Shown in pieces: positions 31,576 to 39,638 of a DNA stretch of 50,054 nt (the stretch's first letter is position 1; each line of letters begins with the position of its first letter). The stretch comes from Actinomycetota bacterium. Its GTDB lineage: Bacteria > Actinomycetota > Thermoleophilia > Gaiellales > Gaiellaceae. Where the stretch lies: assembly GCA_005888315.1 (NCBI GenBank), contig VAWH01000003.1:1-50054 (forward strand). The letters run 5' to 3'. The notes under the pieces were generated by a model. The model was not told the origin of the DNA and did no database searches. It saw only the letters and a program-made list of their open reading frames with translations. The position numbers and the translations under genes are program-made.

Positions 31576-32070
31576 ATGTTCGACGGCTTCGCGCTCGAGC
31601 GGATCGACGTCGGCGAGGCTGAGCTGCGGGTGCGCCACGGCGGAGCCGGCCCGCCAATCCTCCTGCTCCATGGTCACCCGCGCACGCATGCGACGTGGCA
31701 TCGCGTCGCGCCGCTGCTCGCCGGAAGGTTCACCGTGGTTTGCCCCGACCTGCGCGGCTACGGCGAATCGTCGAAGCCCGAGACGACAGCCGACCACGCC
31801 CCGTACTCGAAACGCGCGATGGCGGCGGACTGCGCCGAGCTCATGCGACGACTGGGCCACGAGCAGTTCGCAGTGGTTGGCCACGACCGCGGCGCCCACG
31901 TTGCGCACCGGCTGGCGCTCGACTACCCAGAGCGGGTGACGAAGCTCGTCGTCATGGACGCCGAAAACGAGCGTGCGGGACGGCGTTACGCAGCCTCGGC
32001 CGTCTCGCGCGGGTGCAACGCGGCGACCACCGTCGCGAGCTCGGACAGCGCCTCGGGCACCGCCGAGTAG
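31576..32070 (+). pseudogene. Truncated alpha/beta hydrolase (haloacetate-dehalogenase-like)
   Basis: Residues 1-128 are a fine N-terminal half of a fluoroacetate/haloalkane dehalogenase-type hydrolase: LLLHGHPRTHATWHRVAP, PDLRGYGESSKPE, and the nucleophile elbow VVGHDRGAHVAHRLALDYPERV with Asp104. Homologues are about 290 residues. Here similarity stops at LVVMD (base about 31959), and the frame runs on as 36 residues antisense to the arsR gene. The cap, acid and catalytic histidine are missing, so it should be inactive. The break falls just before the arsR/MFS module, suggesting that module's arrival or a deletion removed the 3' half. Confidence 0.75.
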
Positions 32071-32279
32071 CAGATGGTCGTGCCTCGCCGGCGTGTTGTG
32101 ACCAACCCGGCCTCGCGGAGGACGCGCAGGTGCTCTGAAACGGTCGGTTGGCTGACGGCGAACGCTTCGCCGAGGTCACAGGCGCAGATCTCGGGCTCGA
32201 GCGCGAGCCGCTGCAGCATCCCGAGGCGGGTCGGGTGGGCGAGCGCCTTCAGTTGGCGGACGAGACGATCCTCGGCCAT
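31986..32279 (-). CDS. ArsR/SmtB-family metalloregulator
   Basis: A 97-residue winged-helix repressor. The DNA-recognition helix region is AFAVSQPTVSEHLRVLREAGLV. In front is EICACDLGEAF, with Cys32 and Cys34 in the CxCDL position that binds As(III), Sb(III) or Cd(II) in ArsR/CadC proteins, so it may be a metal sensor. It faces an MFS gene 50 bases away, with a CCAACAT/ATATTGG dyad over the shared promoter, so repression of the transporter and itself is likely. No other arsenic gene is present, so the inducer is uncertain. Confidence 0.87.
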   Translation of the reverse strand: MAEDRLVRQLKALAHPTRLGMLQRLALEPEICACDLGEAFAVSQPTVSEHLRVLREAGLVTTRRRGTTICYSAVPEALSELATVVAALHPRETAEAA

Positions 32280-32294
32280 GCGGCGATCGTAGCA

Positions 32295-32320
32295 CCAACA
32301 TCGGAGAACGCCTATATTGG
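32295..32320. promoter_or_regulatory. Divergent promoter with candidate ArsR operator
   Basis: CCAACAT (32295-32301) and ATATTGG (32314-32320) form an inverted repeat with one mismatch and a 12-base spacer. The right arm overlaps TATATT (32313-32318), a good minus-10 box for the MFS gene starting at 32330. A repressor bound here would block polymerase. Confidence 0.5.
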
Positions 32321-32329
32321 CACAAGGCT

Positions 32330-33538
32330 ATGAACGGCGACGGCCGCAGGCTGCTGATCGGCGCGATGTTCGTCGACACGCTCGGCGGGGGCCTGCTGAA
32401 TCCGTTCGAGCTGGTCTACGCGCTGGAGATCGCGCACCTGTCGCTCACGACGGCCGGTGTCGTCCTCTCGGTCGCCGCCGCGGCAGGGATCGGCATCGGT
32501 CCGCTCGCGGGCGCCGTCGTCGATCGCATCGGAGCCCCACGAGTAGTGGCTGCCGCCAACCTGCTCGGGCTCGCCGGCTGCCTCTCCTTGCTGTTCTGGA
32601 CGAACGGCTGGGGGTACGGCGTTGGTGCGTTCTTTCTGAGCGCAAACATGCGTACCTTCTGGGCGGCGTTCACGCCGCTCGTCGCCGGCATCGCCGGTGC
32701 AGCCGAGCTCGAGAAGTGGTTCGGCCGCCTGCGCGGCGCGCGCTACGTCGGCATCGTCTCCGGCCAGGGCCTCTCGGGCGTCTTCTTCGTTGCGGGCCTG
32801 CACACCGGCCTGCGCCTGCTCGTGCTCGCCAACGGCCTCAGCTTCGTCGTCGCCCTCGCGCTCGTCCTCGCCGCCGCGCGCGTCCGTCGTGCCCCGGCTG
32901 TGTCTACCGAGGACGAGCCGCAACAACCGCGTCGCGGCTATCGGCCCGTGTTGGCCGACCGCGTGAACGTCGCCTTGGCCGGATTGAACGTGCTGGCGAC
33001 GCTCCTCATGATCGCGCCGGTCATCGTCCTTCCGGTCTTCATCCTCGACCGCCTGAAGCTGCCGACCTGGCTGCCGGGGGCGTTGGGCGCGCTCTTGACC
33101 GCGACGGCCACAGTCGGGCTCCTCTTCGGTGCGCGCCTGGTGCGAGGACGGCGCCGGCTGCGCAACCTCGAGATCGCCGCCGCCATCTGGGCAATCGGCT
33201 GCGCCGCCTTCCTGCTCGCCCCGCTGGCCGTCGCACTCGCCTACGCCGCTCTTGTCGCCGGCGTTCTCCTGCTCGGCCTCGGCGAGGCCTTCTACGCGCC
33301 GACCGCCGATGCGCTCCCCGCCGCGCTCGCGCCCCTTGACCTGCGCGGTCGCTACGCGGCGTTGCACCAGATGGCTTGGGGCATCTCGGAGGCAATCGCC
33401 CCGACGCTAGGCGCCGCCGCACTGAGCGTCGGCAGCAGCGCGCTCTGGCTGACGCTCGTGGCGATTGCCTTGGCGACCGCACTCGCCTATCGGGTCATCG
33501 AAGGGCCCGTCCGCGGCCGCGACGGGATCACCGGCTAG
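32330..33538 (+). CDS. MFS transporter, ArsR-linked
   Basis: A 402-residue twelve-helix MFS protein. MFVDTLGGGLLNPFELVYAL opens helix 1, and GAVVDRIGAPRVVAAANL forms the 2-3 loop signature. A central basic loop follows VRRAPAVSTEDEPQQPRRGY. EAFYAPTADALPAALAPLDLRGRYAALHQMAWG lies in the second half. It should export or import a small solute with protons. Its divergent ArsR neighbour suggests induction by a toxic metal(loid) or other stress; direct metal transport is not established. Confidence 0.87.
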   Translation: MNGDGRRLLIGAMFVDTLGGGLLNPFELVYALEIAHLSLTTAGVVLSVAAAAGIGIGPLAGAVVDRIGAPRVVAAANLLGLAGCLSLLFWTNGWGYGVGAFFLSANMRTFWAAFTPLVAGIAGAAELEKWFGRLRGARYVGIVSGQGLSGVFFVAGLHTGLRLLVLANGLSFVVALALVLAAARVRRAPAVSTEDEPQQPRRGYRPVLADRVNVALAGLNVLATLLMIAPVIVLPVFILDRLKLPTWLPGALGALLTATATVGLLFGARLVRGRRRLRNLEIAAAIWAIGCAAFLLAPLAVALAYAALVAGVLLLGLGEAFYAPTADALPAALAPLDLRGRYAALHQMAWGISEAIAPTLGAAALSVGSSALWLTLVAIALATALAYRVIEGPVRGRDGITG

Positions 33539-33602
33539 AGAGACCCCGGAATTGCCACTGCGGCTACGCGTGGGCCAGTGCTTATGCTCGCGGCGGCGCG
33601 CT

Positions 33603-34451
33603 ATGGATGAGCGGCGGCGGCAGAGCGGCACCTCAGTTGACCTCGGCGGAGCCGTTCTCACTGCCTTGACCGACGCGCAGGGCTCCTTCACGAGCTACCG
33701 CGACGGCTTCCCCGGCAGCAGCGACGAGCTCGAGTCCTTCGGCCGCAATCGCTACAGCGAGCTGTACGCAGGTGCGGCCTGGGTGTTGCCGTTTCGTGCC
33801 TTCCTCGTCAGATCCGAATCCGGTGTCGTCTTGATCGACGCCGGCCTCGGGCCGAAGCCGGGTGACTTCCTACCTGCGCGGCAAGGTTGGCTCCCCTCCG
33901 AGCTCGAGGCGGCTGGGGTCTCGCCCGACGCGGTCGAGATCGTCCTCCTTACCCATCTGCATGTCGACCACATCGGTTGGGCCGCTGCCGACGGGCGGCC
34001 CTACTTCTCTCGCGCCCGCTACGTCGCTTCGGCGAGCGATTGGGTCTTCTTCGAGGCGCGAGAGGAGTCACGAGTTGTGTTCGAAGAGAAGCTCGCACCC
34101 CTGGAGCGCGCCGGCGTGCTCGAGCTGATCGAGCTGCATGAGGCGGGTACGGCTCCAGGGATCGTGATGCTTCCGACTCCAGGTCACACGCCGGGTCACA
34201 TGAGCGTGCGCGTCGCCGGCGGCGAGGCGGAAGCTGTGATCCTCGGCGACGTTGCCGTCCATCCGCTCCAGCTGCACGATCCGAACCTGGCCTACGTGTA
34301 TGAGGTCGACGCCGCTGTCGCGGCGAGGACACGCTTGTCCTTGCTCGAGGAGCTGGCATCCGAAGAGGTGGTTGTCGCCGCGGGGCATCTCCCGAGAGGG
34401 TTTGGGCGCGTCTTGCGCGACGGAAACGCCTTCGGATGGAGGAAATTGTGA
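33603..34451 (+). CDS. MBL-fold metallo-hydrolase
   Basis: A 282-residue metallo-beta-lactamase-fold enzyme. The metal motif HxHxDH is complete (LLTHLHVDHIGW), with the later ligands in TPGHTPGHMS, ILGDVAVHP and AAGHLP. The N-terminal FRAFLVRSESGVVLIDAGLG is typical of AHL-lactonase-like and related hydrolases. Substrate is unknown: lactone, thioester or other. The ATG at 33603 is used; TATGCT at 33583-33588 is a plausible minus-10. No operon partner; the next gene is convergent. Confidence 0.86.
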   Translation: MDERRRQSGTSVDLGGAVLTALTDAQGSFTSYRDGFPGSSDELESFGRNRYSELYAGAAWVLPFRAFLVRSESGVVLIDAGLGPKPGDFLPARQGWLPSELEAAGVSPDAVEIVLLTHLHVDHIGWAAADGRPYFSRARYVASASDWVFFEAREESRVVFEEKLAPLERAGVLELIELHEAGTAPGIVMLPTPGHTPGHMSVRVAGGEAEAVILGDVAVHPLQLHDPNLAYVYEVDAAVAARTRLSLLEELASEEVVVAAGHLPRGFGRVLRDGNAFGWRKL

Positions 34452-34512
34452 GAACGGAACGTAGGCGCTCGACGATGCCGGGGCGACTGCGTCCGGATCA
34501 GGACGAGTGCGT

Positions 34513-35889
34513 TCAGGACGCGTAGGCGCCCGGTCGACGCGCGAGGACGTCGGCCAGGTCAGCGGCGACGGCGTCGGCCTCGTCCTCGAGCAGGGTCGAG
34601 GTCGTGATCCGAATCGCCGGCTCGGCGCGGAGCCGCCAGCGCTCGCCGGCGACAACGGCCCAGCCGCGCTGCAGCAGAGCGCCGACGGTCGCTGCCTCCT
34701 CGGCGACTCCGATCCAGACATTGAGGCCCGACGCGCCGTGAGCTGCGATGCCTCGACCGGCGAGGGCGTCGAGGAGGCGCCGGCGTCGCGCGGCATAGAC
34801 GTTGGCAGTCTGCTCGAGCTGCTTCCGCACGGTCTCGTCCTCCCACAGGTTGGCGACGAGTTCTTGCAGGACGTGGCTGACCCAGCCGGTGCCGAGCAGC
34901 TGGCGGCCCTCGGCCCGGGCGATCGTGACGGGGTCGCCGGTCATGACCGCGAGCCGGAAGTCCGCGCCGAACGCCTTGGAGGCTGAGCGAACGGTCGCCC
35001 AGCGGCGACGCTCCGGAGCGAGCGTGTGAACCGGCTCGCGCGCGATCAGGCCCGCATGGTCGTCCTCGATCAGCAGCACGTCCTCGAACTTGTCGAGGAC
35101 CTGGCGAAGGTCGCCGGCGCGCTCAGCGGTCAGGCGGGCGCCGAAGGGGTTCTGCCAGCGCGGCGTCAGAATGAAGGCACCGGCGCCGGCGGCAAGCGCC
35201 TGCTCGAGCGCGTTCGGTTGCGGTCCGTCGTCGTCGACGGCGACCGGGATCGGAACCAGTCCGAGCGCCCGGAGCAGGTCGAGGACGCGGACGAAGCTCG
35301 GGTCTTCGACTGCGACCCCGTCGCCGGGTACGAGCTGGGCAGCGAGCGCGCGCTCGACTCCGTCGAGTGCGCCGGCGACGACCGCCAGCGCCGGCGTGGG
35401 GATGCCGTCGGCGGCGAGGTGAGCCTCCGCGAGCGCGACGAGCCGGTCGAGCTTGTTCGTGAGTGGGTGAGCGCGCGGACGGGGATCGAGGCGTCCCAGC
35501 GCTGAGGCCAGCGAGGGGAGAAGCTCTGGGTCCGGGTTGCCGGTCGTCAGGTCGCGTACGCCGGTCGGGACCAGCGGCGCCGCGCTGACCGGCAGCGGCG
35601 GGCCCTCGCTGACACGGGTGCCGCGCCGCCCGGCAGCGCTGAGGAGCCCCCGGCGGCGAAGCTCGCGATAGGCCGTGCCGACGGTCATCGGGCTGACGCC
35701 GAGCTCGGTTGCGAGCTCGCGGATCGTCGGCAGTCGCGCCCCCGGCGCCAGCTCTCCGTCACGGATCGCAGCCTCGATGCTCGACCCAATGCTGCGAGCG
35801 GTGCTCCCGACGACTCGGTGCCGCAGGCTAGAGCGAGGCACGAGGCGGACCGATGGAGCGATGTCGCACGACCTGGCCGCGCATGGCAT
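34513..35889 (-). CDS. MocR/PdxR-type regulator (GntR HTH fused to aminotransferase domain)
   Basis: A 458-residue fusion. The GntR winged helix is at about 30-100 (GELAPGARLPTIRELATELG, then SPMTVGTAYRELRRRGLL). The rest is a fold-type I aminotransferase-like sensor domain with AVEDPSFVRVLDLLRALG, ILTPRWQNPFG, LLIEDDHAG and the lysine motif RSASKAFGADFRLAVM, so PLP binding is probable. MocR proteins sense PLP or amino acids and control vitamin B6, amino-acid or transport genes. It is divergent from a PNPOx-like gene by 53 bases, a classical arrangement for autoregulation and control of that operon. ATG 35889 gives a longer-than-usual N terminus. Confidence 0.9.
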   Translation of the reverse strand: MPCAARSCDIAPSVRLVPRSSLRHRVVGSTARSIGSSIEAAIRDGELAPGARLPTIRELATELGVSPMTVGTAYRELRRRGLLSAAGRRGTRVSEGPPLPVSAAPLVPTGVRDLTTGNPDPELLPSLASALGRLDPRPRAHPLTNKLDRLVALAEAHLAADGIPTPALAVVAGALDGVERALAAQLVPGDGVAVEDPSFVRVLDLLRALGLVPIPVAVDDDGPQPNALEQALAAGAGAFILTPRWQNPFGARLTAERAGDLRQVLDKFEDVLLIEDDHAGLIAREPVHTLAPERRRWATVRSASKAFGADFRLAVMTGDPVTIARAEGRQLLGTGWVSHVLQELVANLWEDETVRKQLEQTANVYAARRRRLLDALAGRGIAAHGASGLNVWIGVAEEAATVGALLQRGWAVVAGERWRLRAEPAIRITTSTLLEDEADAVAADLADVLARRPGAYAS

Positions 35890-35896
35890 ATTAGAT

Positions 35897-35920
35897 TAGC
35901 ACCTTATGTATAATGTGCTA
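35897..35920. promoter_or_regulatory. Perfect minus-10 box inside a dyad, MocR/PNPOx divergent gap
   Basis: TAGCAC (35897-35902) and GTGCTA (35915-35920) form a perfect inverted repeat. Between them TATAAT (35909-35914) is an exact consensus minus-10 for the plus-strand operon starting at 35943. TAATCT on the minus strand could serve the MocR gene. The AT-rich island stands out sharply in this genome. It is the likely MocR operator. Confidence 0.6.
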
Positions 35921-35942
35921 GTACAAAGCCGCGAAGTGCGCG

Positions 35943-36629
35943 GTGGCTGAGCTGTCCAAGCGCAGCCGCGTGCGCCGCCATCCCGAGCGGGGCCTCTACG
36001 AGCGCGAGGCGATCGATGCCATCCTCGACGAGGCGCTCCATTGCCATGTCGGATTCGTTGTCGACGCGCAGCCGTTCGTGATCCCGACCATCCACGTACG
36101 AGTCGGGAATTTGCTCTACCTGCACGGCTCGCCGGCCAGCCGCATGCTTCGTGAGCTCGGCACCGGTGTCGATGTCTGCGTGACCGTGACACTCGTCGAC
36201 GGCGTCGTCCTCGCCCGCTCGGTCTACAACCATTCGCTCAACTACCGCTCGGCAGTCGTCCTCGGTCGCGCTCGAATGGTCGAGGATCGCGCCGAGAAGC
36301 TGAACGCGCTGGAGGCGGTCGTCGAGCACGTGTGCCCCGGCCGCACGCGCGAGGCACGGGGCCCGAAGGACGAGGAGCTCGCCGCGACGACGGTGCTGGC
36401 GCTGGCGATCAACGAGGCGTCGGCGAAGGCGCGCACGGGCCCGCCCAAGGACTTCGACGCCGACGTCGACCTGCCGATCTGGGCGGGTGTGATTCCGCTA
36501 CGGCTGACCGCCGGCCCGCCGGAGACCGAGGAGCGCGTCCCGGCCGGGGTCGCCGTGCCGGCTTATGCGACCGACTTTCGGCGGTCGCGTAGACGAGGCC
36601 AACCTCGCGACGAGGAGTTGTCGAGGTGA
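35943..36629 (+). CDS. Pyridoxamine 5'-phosphate oxidase-like FMN-binding split-barrel protein
   Basis: A 228-residue flavin-reductase-type split barrel. Family stretches are SRVRRHPERGLYEREAIDAILDEALHCHVGFV, HVRVGNLLYLHGSPASRMLRELG, and SVYNHSLNYRSAVVLGRARMVED. The shorter PNPOx-like group includes nitroimidazole-resistance (NimA) and F420/FMN-binding oxidoreductases, so true PdxH activity is not assured. GTG 35943 lies about 22 bases after a probable start site. It is first in a coupled operon and overlaps the GAF gene by 4 bases (GTGA). Divergence from MocR supports a link to B6 or amino-acid metabolism. Confidence 0.85.
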   Translation: MAELSKRSRVRRHPERGLYEREAIDAILDEALHCHVGFVVDAQPFVIPTIHVRVGNLLYLHGSPASRMLRELGTGVDVCVTVTLVDGVVLARSVYNHSLNYRSAVVLGRARMVEDRAEKLNALEAVVEHVCPGRTREARGPKDEELAATTVLALAINEASAKARTGPPKDFDADVDLPIWAGVIPLRLTAGPPETEERVPAGVAVPAYATDFRRSRRRGQPRDEELSR

Positions 36630-37105
36630 ACGCATCCGAGCTGACGCGCGAGCTCGTCGAGGCGAGCGCCGGCGCCGGCGCGCGCACGCGGCGTGCCGCT
36701 CGCGTCGCCGCGGCCATCCGCGCTTTCGGCGGCTACCGCTGGGTCGGCGTCTACGACGTGGGAGCGGACGAGATCTCGATCGTCGGCTGGGACGGGCCCG
36801 GACCGCCGGCGTACCCCCGTTTCCCGCGCGCCGAAGGACTGTGCGGAGCGGCCGTCATGGCGCGCCGGTCCGTCGTAGTCGGCGATGTCGCCGCAGACCC
36901 GCGGTACCTGACGACACACACGACGACGCGCTCGGAGATCGTCGTCCCGGTCTCCTCCGCAGACGCCCCCGTCGGTCTGATCGACGTCGAGAGCGAGCGG
37001 CCGCAGGCGTTCGGCGAGGCGGACGAGCGCCTGCTCGAGCGCTGCGCCGCTCTGATCTCGCCGCTCTGGCGTCCCGAGCGGGCACGGCGCGAGGCGGGCG
37101 GCTGA
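36626..37105 (+). CDS. GAF-domain protein, fRMsr-like
   Basis: A 159-residue single GAF domain. The pattern WVGVYDVGADEISIVGWDG, then FPRAEGLCGAAVMARRSVVVGDV, then RSEIVVPVSSADAPVGLIDVESE resembles free-methionine-R-sulfoxide reductase. It keeps the GLCG cysteine, but the second catalytic cysteine region (IACD in true fRMsr) is absent, replaced by RYLTTHTTTRSE. It may be a sensor or bind an amino-acid-like ligand rather than reduce it. Second gene of the operon, joined by GTGA before and TGATG after. Confidence 0.8.
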   Translation: MNASELTRELVEASAGAGARTRRAARVAAAIRAFGGYRWVGVYDVGADEISIVGWDGPGPPAYPRFPRAEGLCGAAVMARRSVVVGDVAADPRYLTTHTTTRSEIVVPVSSADAPVGLIDVESERPQAFGEADERLLERCAALISPLWRPERARREAGG

Positions 37106-37737
37106 TGGCGAGCCTCGCCGCCTTCCTCATCGTCGCGGTGGTCGTCATCGTCACGCCGGGCCCGGACACGGCGCTGACGATTCGCAACACCCTCCTCGGC
37201 GGGCGGCGCGGCGGCGTCCTCACCGGCGTCGGCGTGGCGGCCGGTCAAGCGACGTGGACGATCGCGACCAGCGCCGGCATCGCCGCGCTCCTGGTCGCGT
37301 CGGAGCCTGTCTTCCGCGGCGTCAGGTACGCCGGCGCCGCCTACCTCGTCTTCCTTGGCGCTCAAGCGCTGCGCGCGGCGGCGAGGCATGGCGGAGAGGC
37401 TCCGAGGGTCTCACCCACGGCTCCGACGGCTGCGCTCGCGCCGTCTGTCGCGCTGCGCCAGGGGCTGGTCAGCAATCTCACCAACCCGAAGATGATCGCC
37501 TTCTTCCCGGCGCTCCTGCCGCAGTTCGCTCCCCAAGGGCGCGGGGCCTTCGCCGTCCTCCTCGCACTCGGGCTCCTGTTCTCGATGATGACCCTGGGCT
37601 GGCTCACCGGCTACGCCTTCGCCGTCGCCAAGGCCGGCGACCTCCTCAGCCGCGGCCGGGTGCGCCGCCTGTTCGAGGCAGCGAGCGGCGTGGTTCTGAT
37701 CGGGCTCGGCCTGCGCTTGGCGACGGAGAGCCGCTAG
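37105..37737 (+). CDS. LysE/RhtB-family amino-acid exporter
   Basis: A 210-residue LysE-superfamily transporter with about six helices. The N-terminal motif VTPGPDTALTIRNTLLGGRRGGVLTGVGVAAG is diagnostic, and LRQGLVSNLTNPKMIAFFPALLPQF the second hallmark. It exports amino acids such as homoserine, threonine or lysine, by family knowledge; the substrate is not readable. The ATG at 37105 overlaps the GAF stop (TGATG). In a MocR-linked operon, an amino-acid exporter fits an amino-acid-sensing regulator. Confidence 0.9.
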   Translation: MASLAAFLIVAVVVIVTPGPDTALTIRNTLLGGRRGGVLTGVGVAAGQATWTIATSAGIAALLVASEPVFRGVRYAGAAYLVFLGAQALRAAARHGGEAPRVSPTAPTAALAPSVALRQGLVSNLTNPKMIAFFPALLPQFAPQGRGAFAVLLALGLLFSMMTLGWLTGYAFAVAKAGDLLSRGRVRRLFEAASGVVLIGLGLRLATESR

Positions 37738-37749
37738 GAGCGGTCGCCG

Positions 37750-38619
37750 GTGAGCAGCCTCGGGCCCCGGCCCTCCCGGGCGAGCGCCGCCGAAAGCTCC
37801 AAGCCGCGGCCGGACTATGACGGGCTGATCGTCGATCTCGACGGCGTTGTCTGGCTAGGTGGCGAGCCGATCGAGGGGGCGGTCGAGGCAATCGCGGCCT
37901 TGCGGGCGCATGGCGTGCGCCTGCTCTTCCTGACGAACGACCCGTCGAGCTCGCGTGCCGAGCAGGCGGCTCGGCTGACGGCGATCGGCGTCCCGGCGGG
38001 TGCAGCCGACGTGATGACCTCGGCCGCCGCGACGGCCCGCTTCCTCGCCGGCCGGGCCGAGTTGAGCGGCTGCCCCGCTTTTGTCATCGGCTCGCCGTCG
38101 TTCCAGCGGGAGCTCGCCCATGCGGGCTTCGAGCTCGTTCCCGCAGCGGCGGCACGGACCGCCAGAGTCGTCGTCGTCGGCGGCCACGAGGGCTTCGACT
38201 TCGCGGAGTTGCGCGCCGCCACGAGGGCGCTCGCGAACGGCGCGCAGCTTTATGCGGCCGGCCGCGACCGCGTCGTCCCGACCGCCGACGGACCTGAGCC
38301 GGCAACCGGGGCGATCCTCGCCGCGGTCGAGACCGCGGCAGGCATCACGGCCACCGTTGTCGGCAAGCCGGAGCCGTTCATGTTCGAGCTGGCCCGGGAG
38401 GCGCTGCCGGAGTGCAAACGGGTCGCAGTCGTCGGGGACAACCTCGCCTCCGATATCGCCGGCGCCAAGCGCTCCGGGCTTGACGCGATCCTCGTCCTCA
38501 CCGGAACTTCGACAGAGGCCGACCTGTGCCGGGCTGACTACGCACCCGACCTCGTCCTGGCGAGCCTGGCCGAGCTGGCAACTAGGTTCGACCCGAAACG
38601 GGAAAAAGCTGGAGCATGA
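37750..38619 (+). CDS. HAD-superfamily IIA phosphatase, NagD-like
   Basis: A 289-residue HAD phosphatase. Motif I is DLDGVVWLGG (nucleophile Asp plus acid Asp), motif II LTNDPSSS, motif III lysine GKPEPFMFE and motif IV GDNLASDIAGAKRSG. The C2 cap lies between motifs II and III. NagD-type enzymes hydrolyse small phosphates such as nucleotides, glycerol phosphate or p-nitrophenyl phosphate. GTG 37750 lies 12 bases after lysE; the first 25 residues are extra to the family and translation may begin later. The stop overlaps the lipoprotein start (ATGA). Confidence 0.87.
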   Translation: MSSLGPRPSRASAAESSKPRPDYDGLIVDLDGVVWLGGEPIEGAVEAIAALRAHGVRLLFLTNDPSSSRAEQAARLTAIGVPAGAADVMTSAAATARFLAGRAELSGCPAFVIGSPSFQRELAHAGFELVPAAAARTARVVVVGGHEGFDFAELRAATRALANGAQLYAAGRDRVVPTADGPEPATGAILAAVETAAGITATVVGKPEPFMFELAREALPECKRVAVVGDNLASDIAGAKRSGLDAILVLTGTSTEADLCRADYAPDLVLASLAELATRFDPKREKAGA

Positions 38620-39638
38620 AGCGAACCGCCAGCGGCGCCTGCCTCCTCTGCCTCCTCGCAGGCTGCGGAAGCGGCCGCGGGAAAGTTGAGCGCCACCTGG
38701 TCTTCGTCCGCGGGACGGCGCCGGAGAACGCCGTCGTCTGGATCGCCGACGCCGACGGCGGTCATGCCCGCCGTCTCGTGCGCGGCCTTACGCCCGTCGT
38801 CTCGCCTGACGGCCGCACCGTCGCGATCGGCCGTACCGACGGCATTCACCTCGTCTCAAGCGACGGCAAGCGCGACCATCACTTGACCTCTGCAGTCCTC
38901 AACCCGCAGGCCTGGTCGCCGGACGGGAAGCGACTCGTCGCCGGCGTCGCCAAGCTCGCCGTCGTCGACGTCGACTCGGGCGGCGTCCGAGTCCTTGCCC
39001 ACGGCGCCTTCTACGGCTTCGGTCTCTCCCCAGACGGCCGTTGGCTCGTCTACGCGCGCGCTCCGCGCGAGTCGGTCGAAGGGATCTGCGGCGCGCGCAG
39101 CGACCTCTATGTCGCCGATGTCGATGGTGGGAGCCCGACGCGGCTGAGCCGCGACGGCCGCAGCGCCTTCCCGGTCTGGGGGCCCCGCCGCATCGCGTTC
39201 CTGCGTATGCCGCGGCGGCTGCGCTTCTACGATTGCTTCGCGCCGGGGATCTGGACCGTGCTCGCGGACGGCTCGCATCGGCGTGCGATCGTCGCGCGCG
39301 CGCCGCGGGCGCTCTCGCGGCAGGGCTTCTACGGCCTGCAGCCCGTCGCCTGGTTCGGGAGCGGTGACCTCCTTGTCGGCGTTCGCACTGAATGGGGCAA
39401 CGAGGCAGCGATCCTGAACCCGCGTACGCGACAACTGCGGCGGCTCATGCTCCACTCCGCGAACGTCCCACGCCACAGCCGGGAGAGGTACTACGTCGAC
39501 AAGGTCTCGCGCGACGGGCGTCTCGCTCTCGGTGCCGGCGGTGACGAAAAGATCACGATCTCGATCGTCCGTATCGGCGACGGACGGCCGATCTTCATCA
39601 TCCGCGGCTCAGTCTGGGGCCCGGACTGGAACCGCTGA
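38616..39638 (+). CDS. Beta-propeller (TolB/WD40-like) lipoprotein
   Basis: A 340-residue protein. Residues 1-17 are a lipoprotein signal with lipobox LLAGC, so Cys17 should be lipidated and the protein anchored outside the membrane. The rest repeats the TolB-type blade pattern VVSPDGRTVAIGR, AWSPDGKRLVAGV, LSPDGRWLVYAR, about six blades. Such propellers bind proteins or peptides. Its ATG overlaps the HAD stop and its stop overlaps the next gene (TGATG), so it is coupled to both. Why an exported propeller joins a metabolic operon is unknown. Confidence 0.85.
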   Translation: MKRTASGACLLCLLAGCGSGRGKVERHLVFVRGTAPENAVVWIADADGGHARRLVRGLTPVVSPDGRTVAIGRTDGIHLVSSDGKRDHHLTSAVLNPQAWSPDGKRLVAGVAKLAVVDVDSGGVRVLAHGAFYGFGLSPDGRWLVYARAPRESVEGICGARSDLYVADVDGGSPTRLSRDGRSAFPVWGPRRIAFLRMPRRLRFYDCFAPGIWTVLADGSHRRAIVARAPRALSRQGFYGLQPVAWFGSGDLLVGVRTEWGNEAAILNPRTRQLRRLMLHSANVPRHSRERYYVDKVSRDGRLALGAGGDEKITISIVRIGDGRPIFIIRGSVWGPDWNR

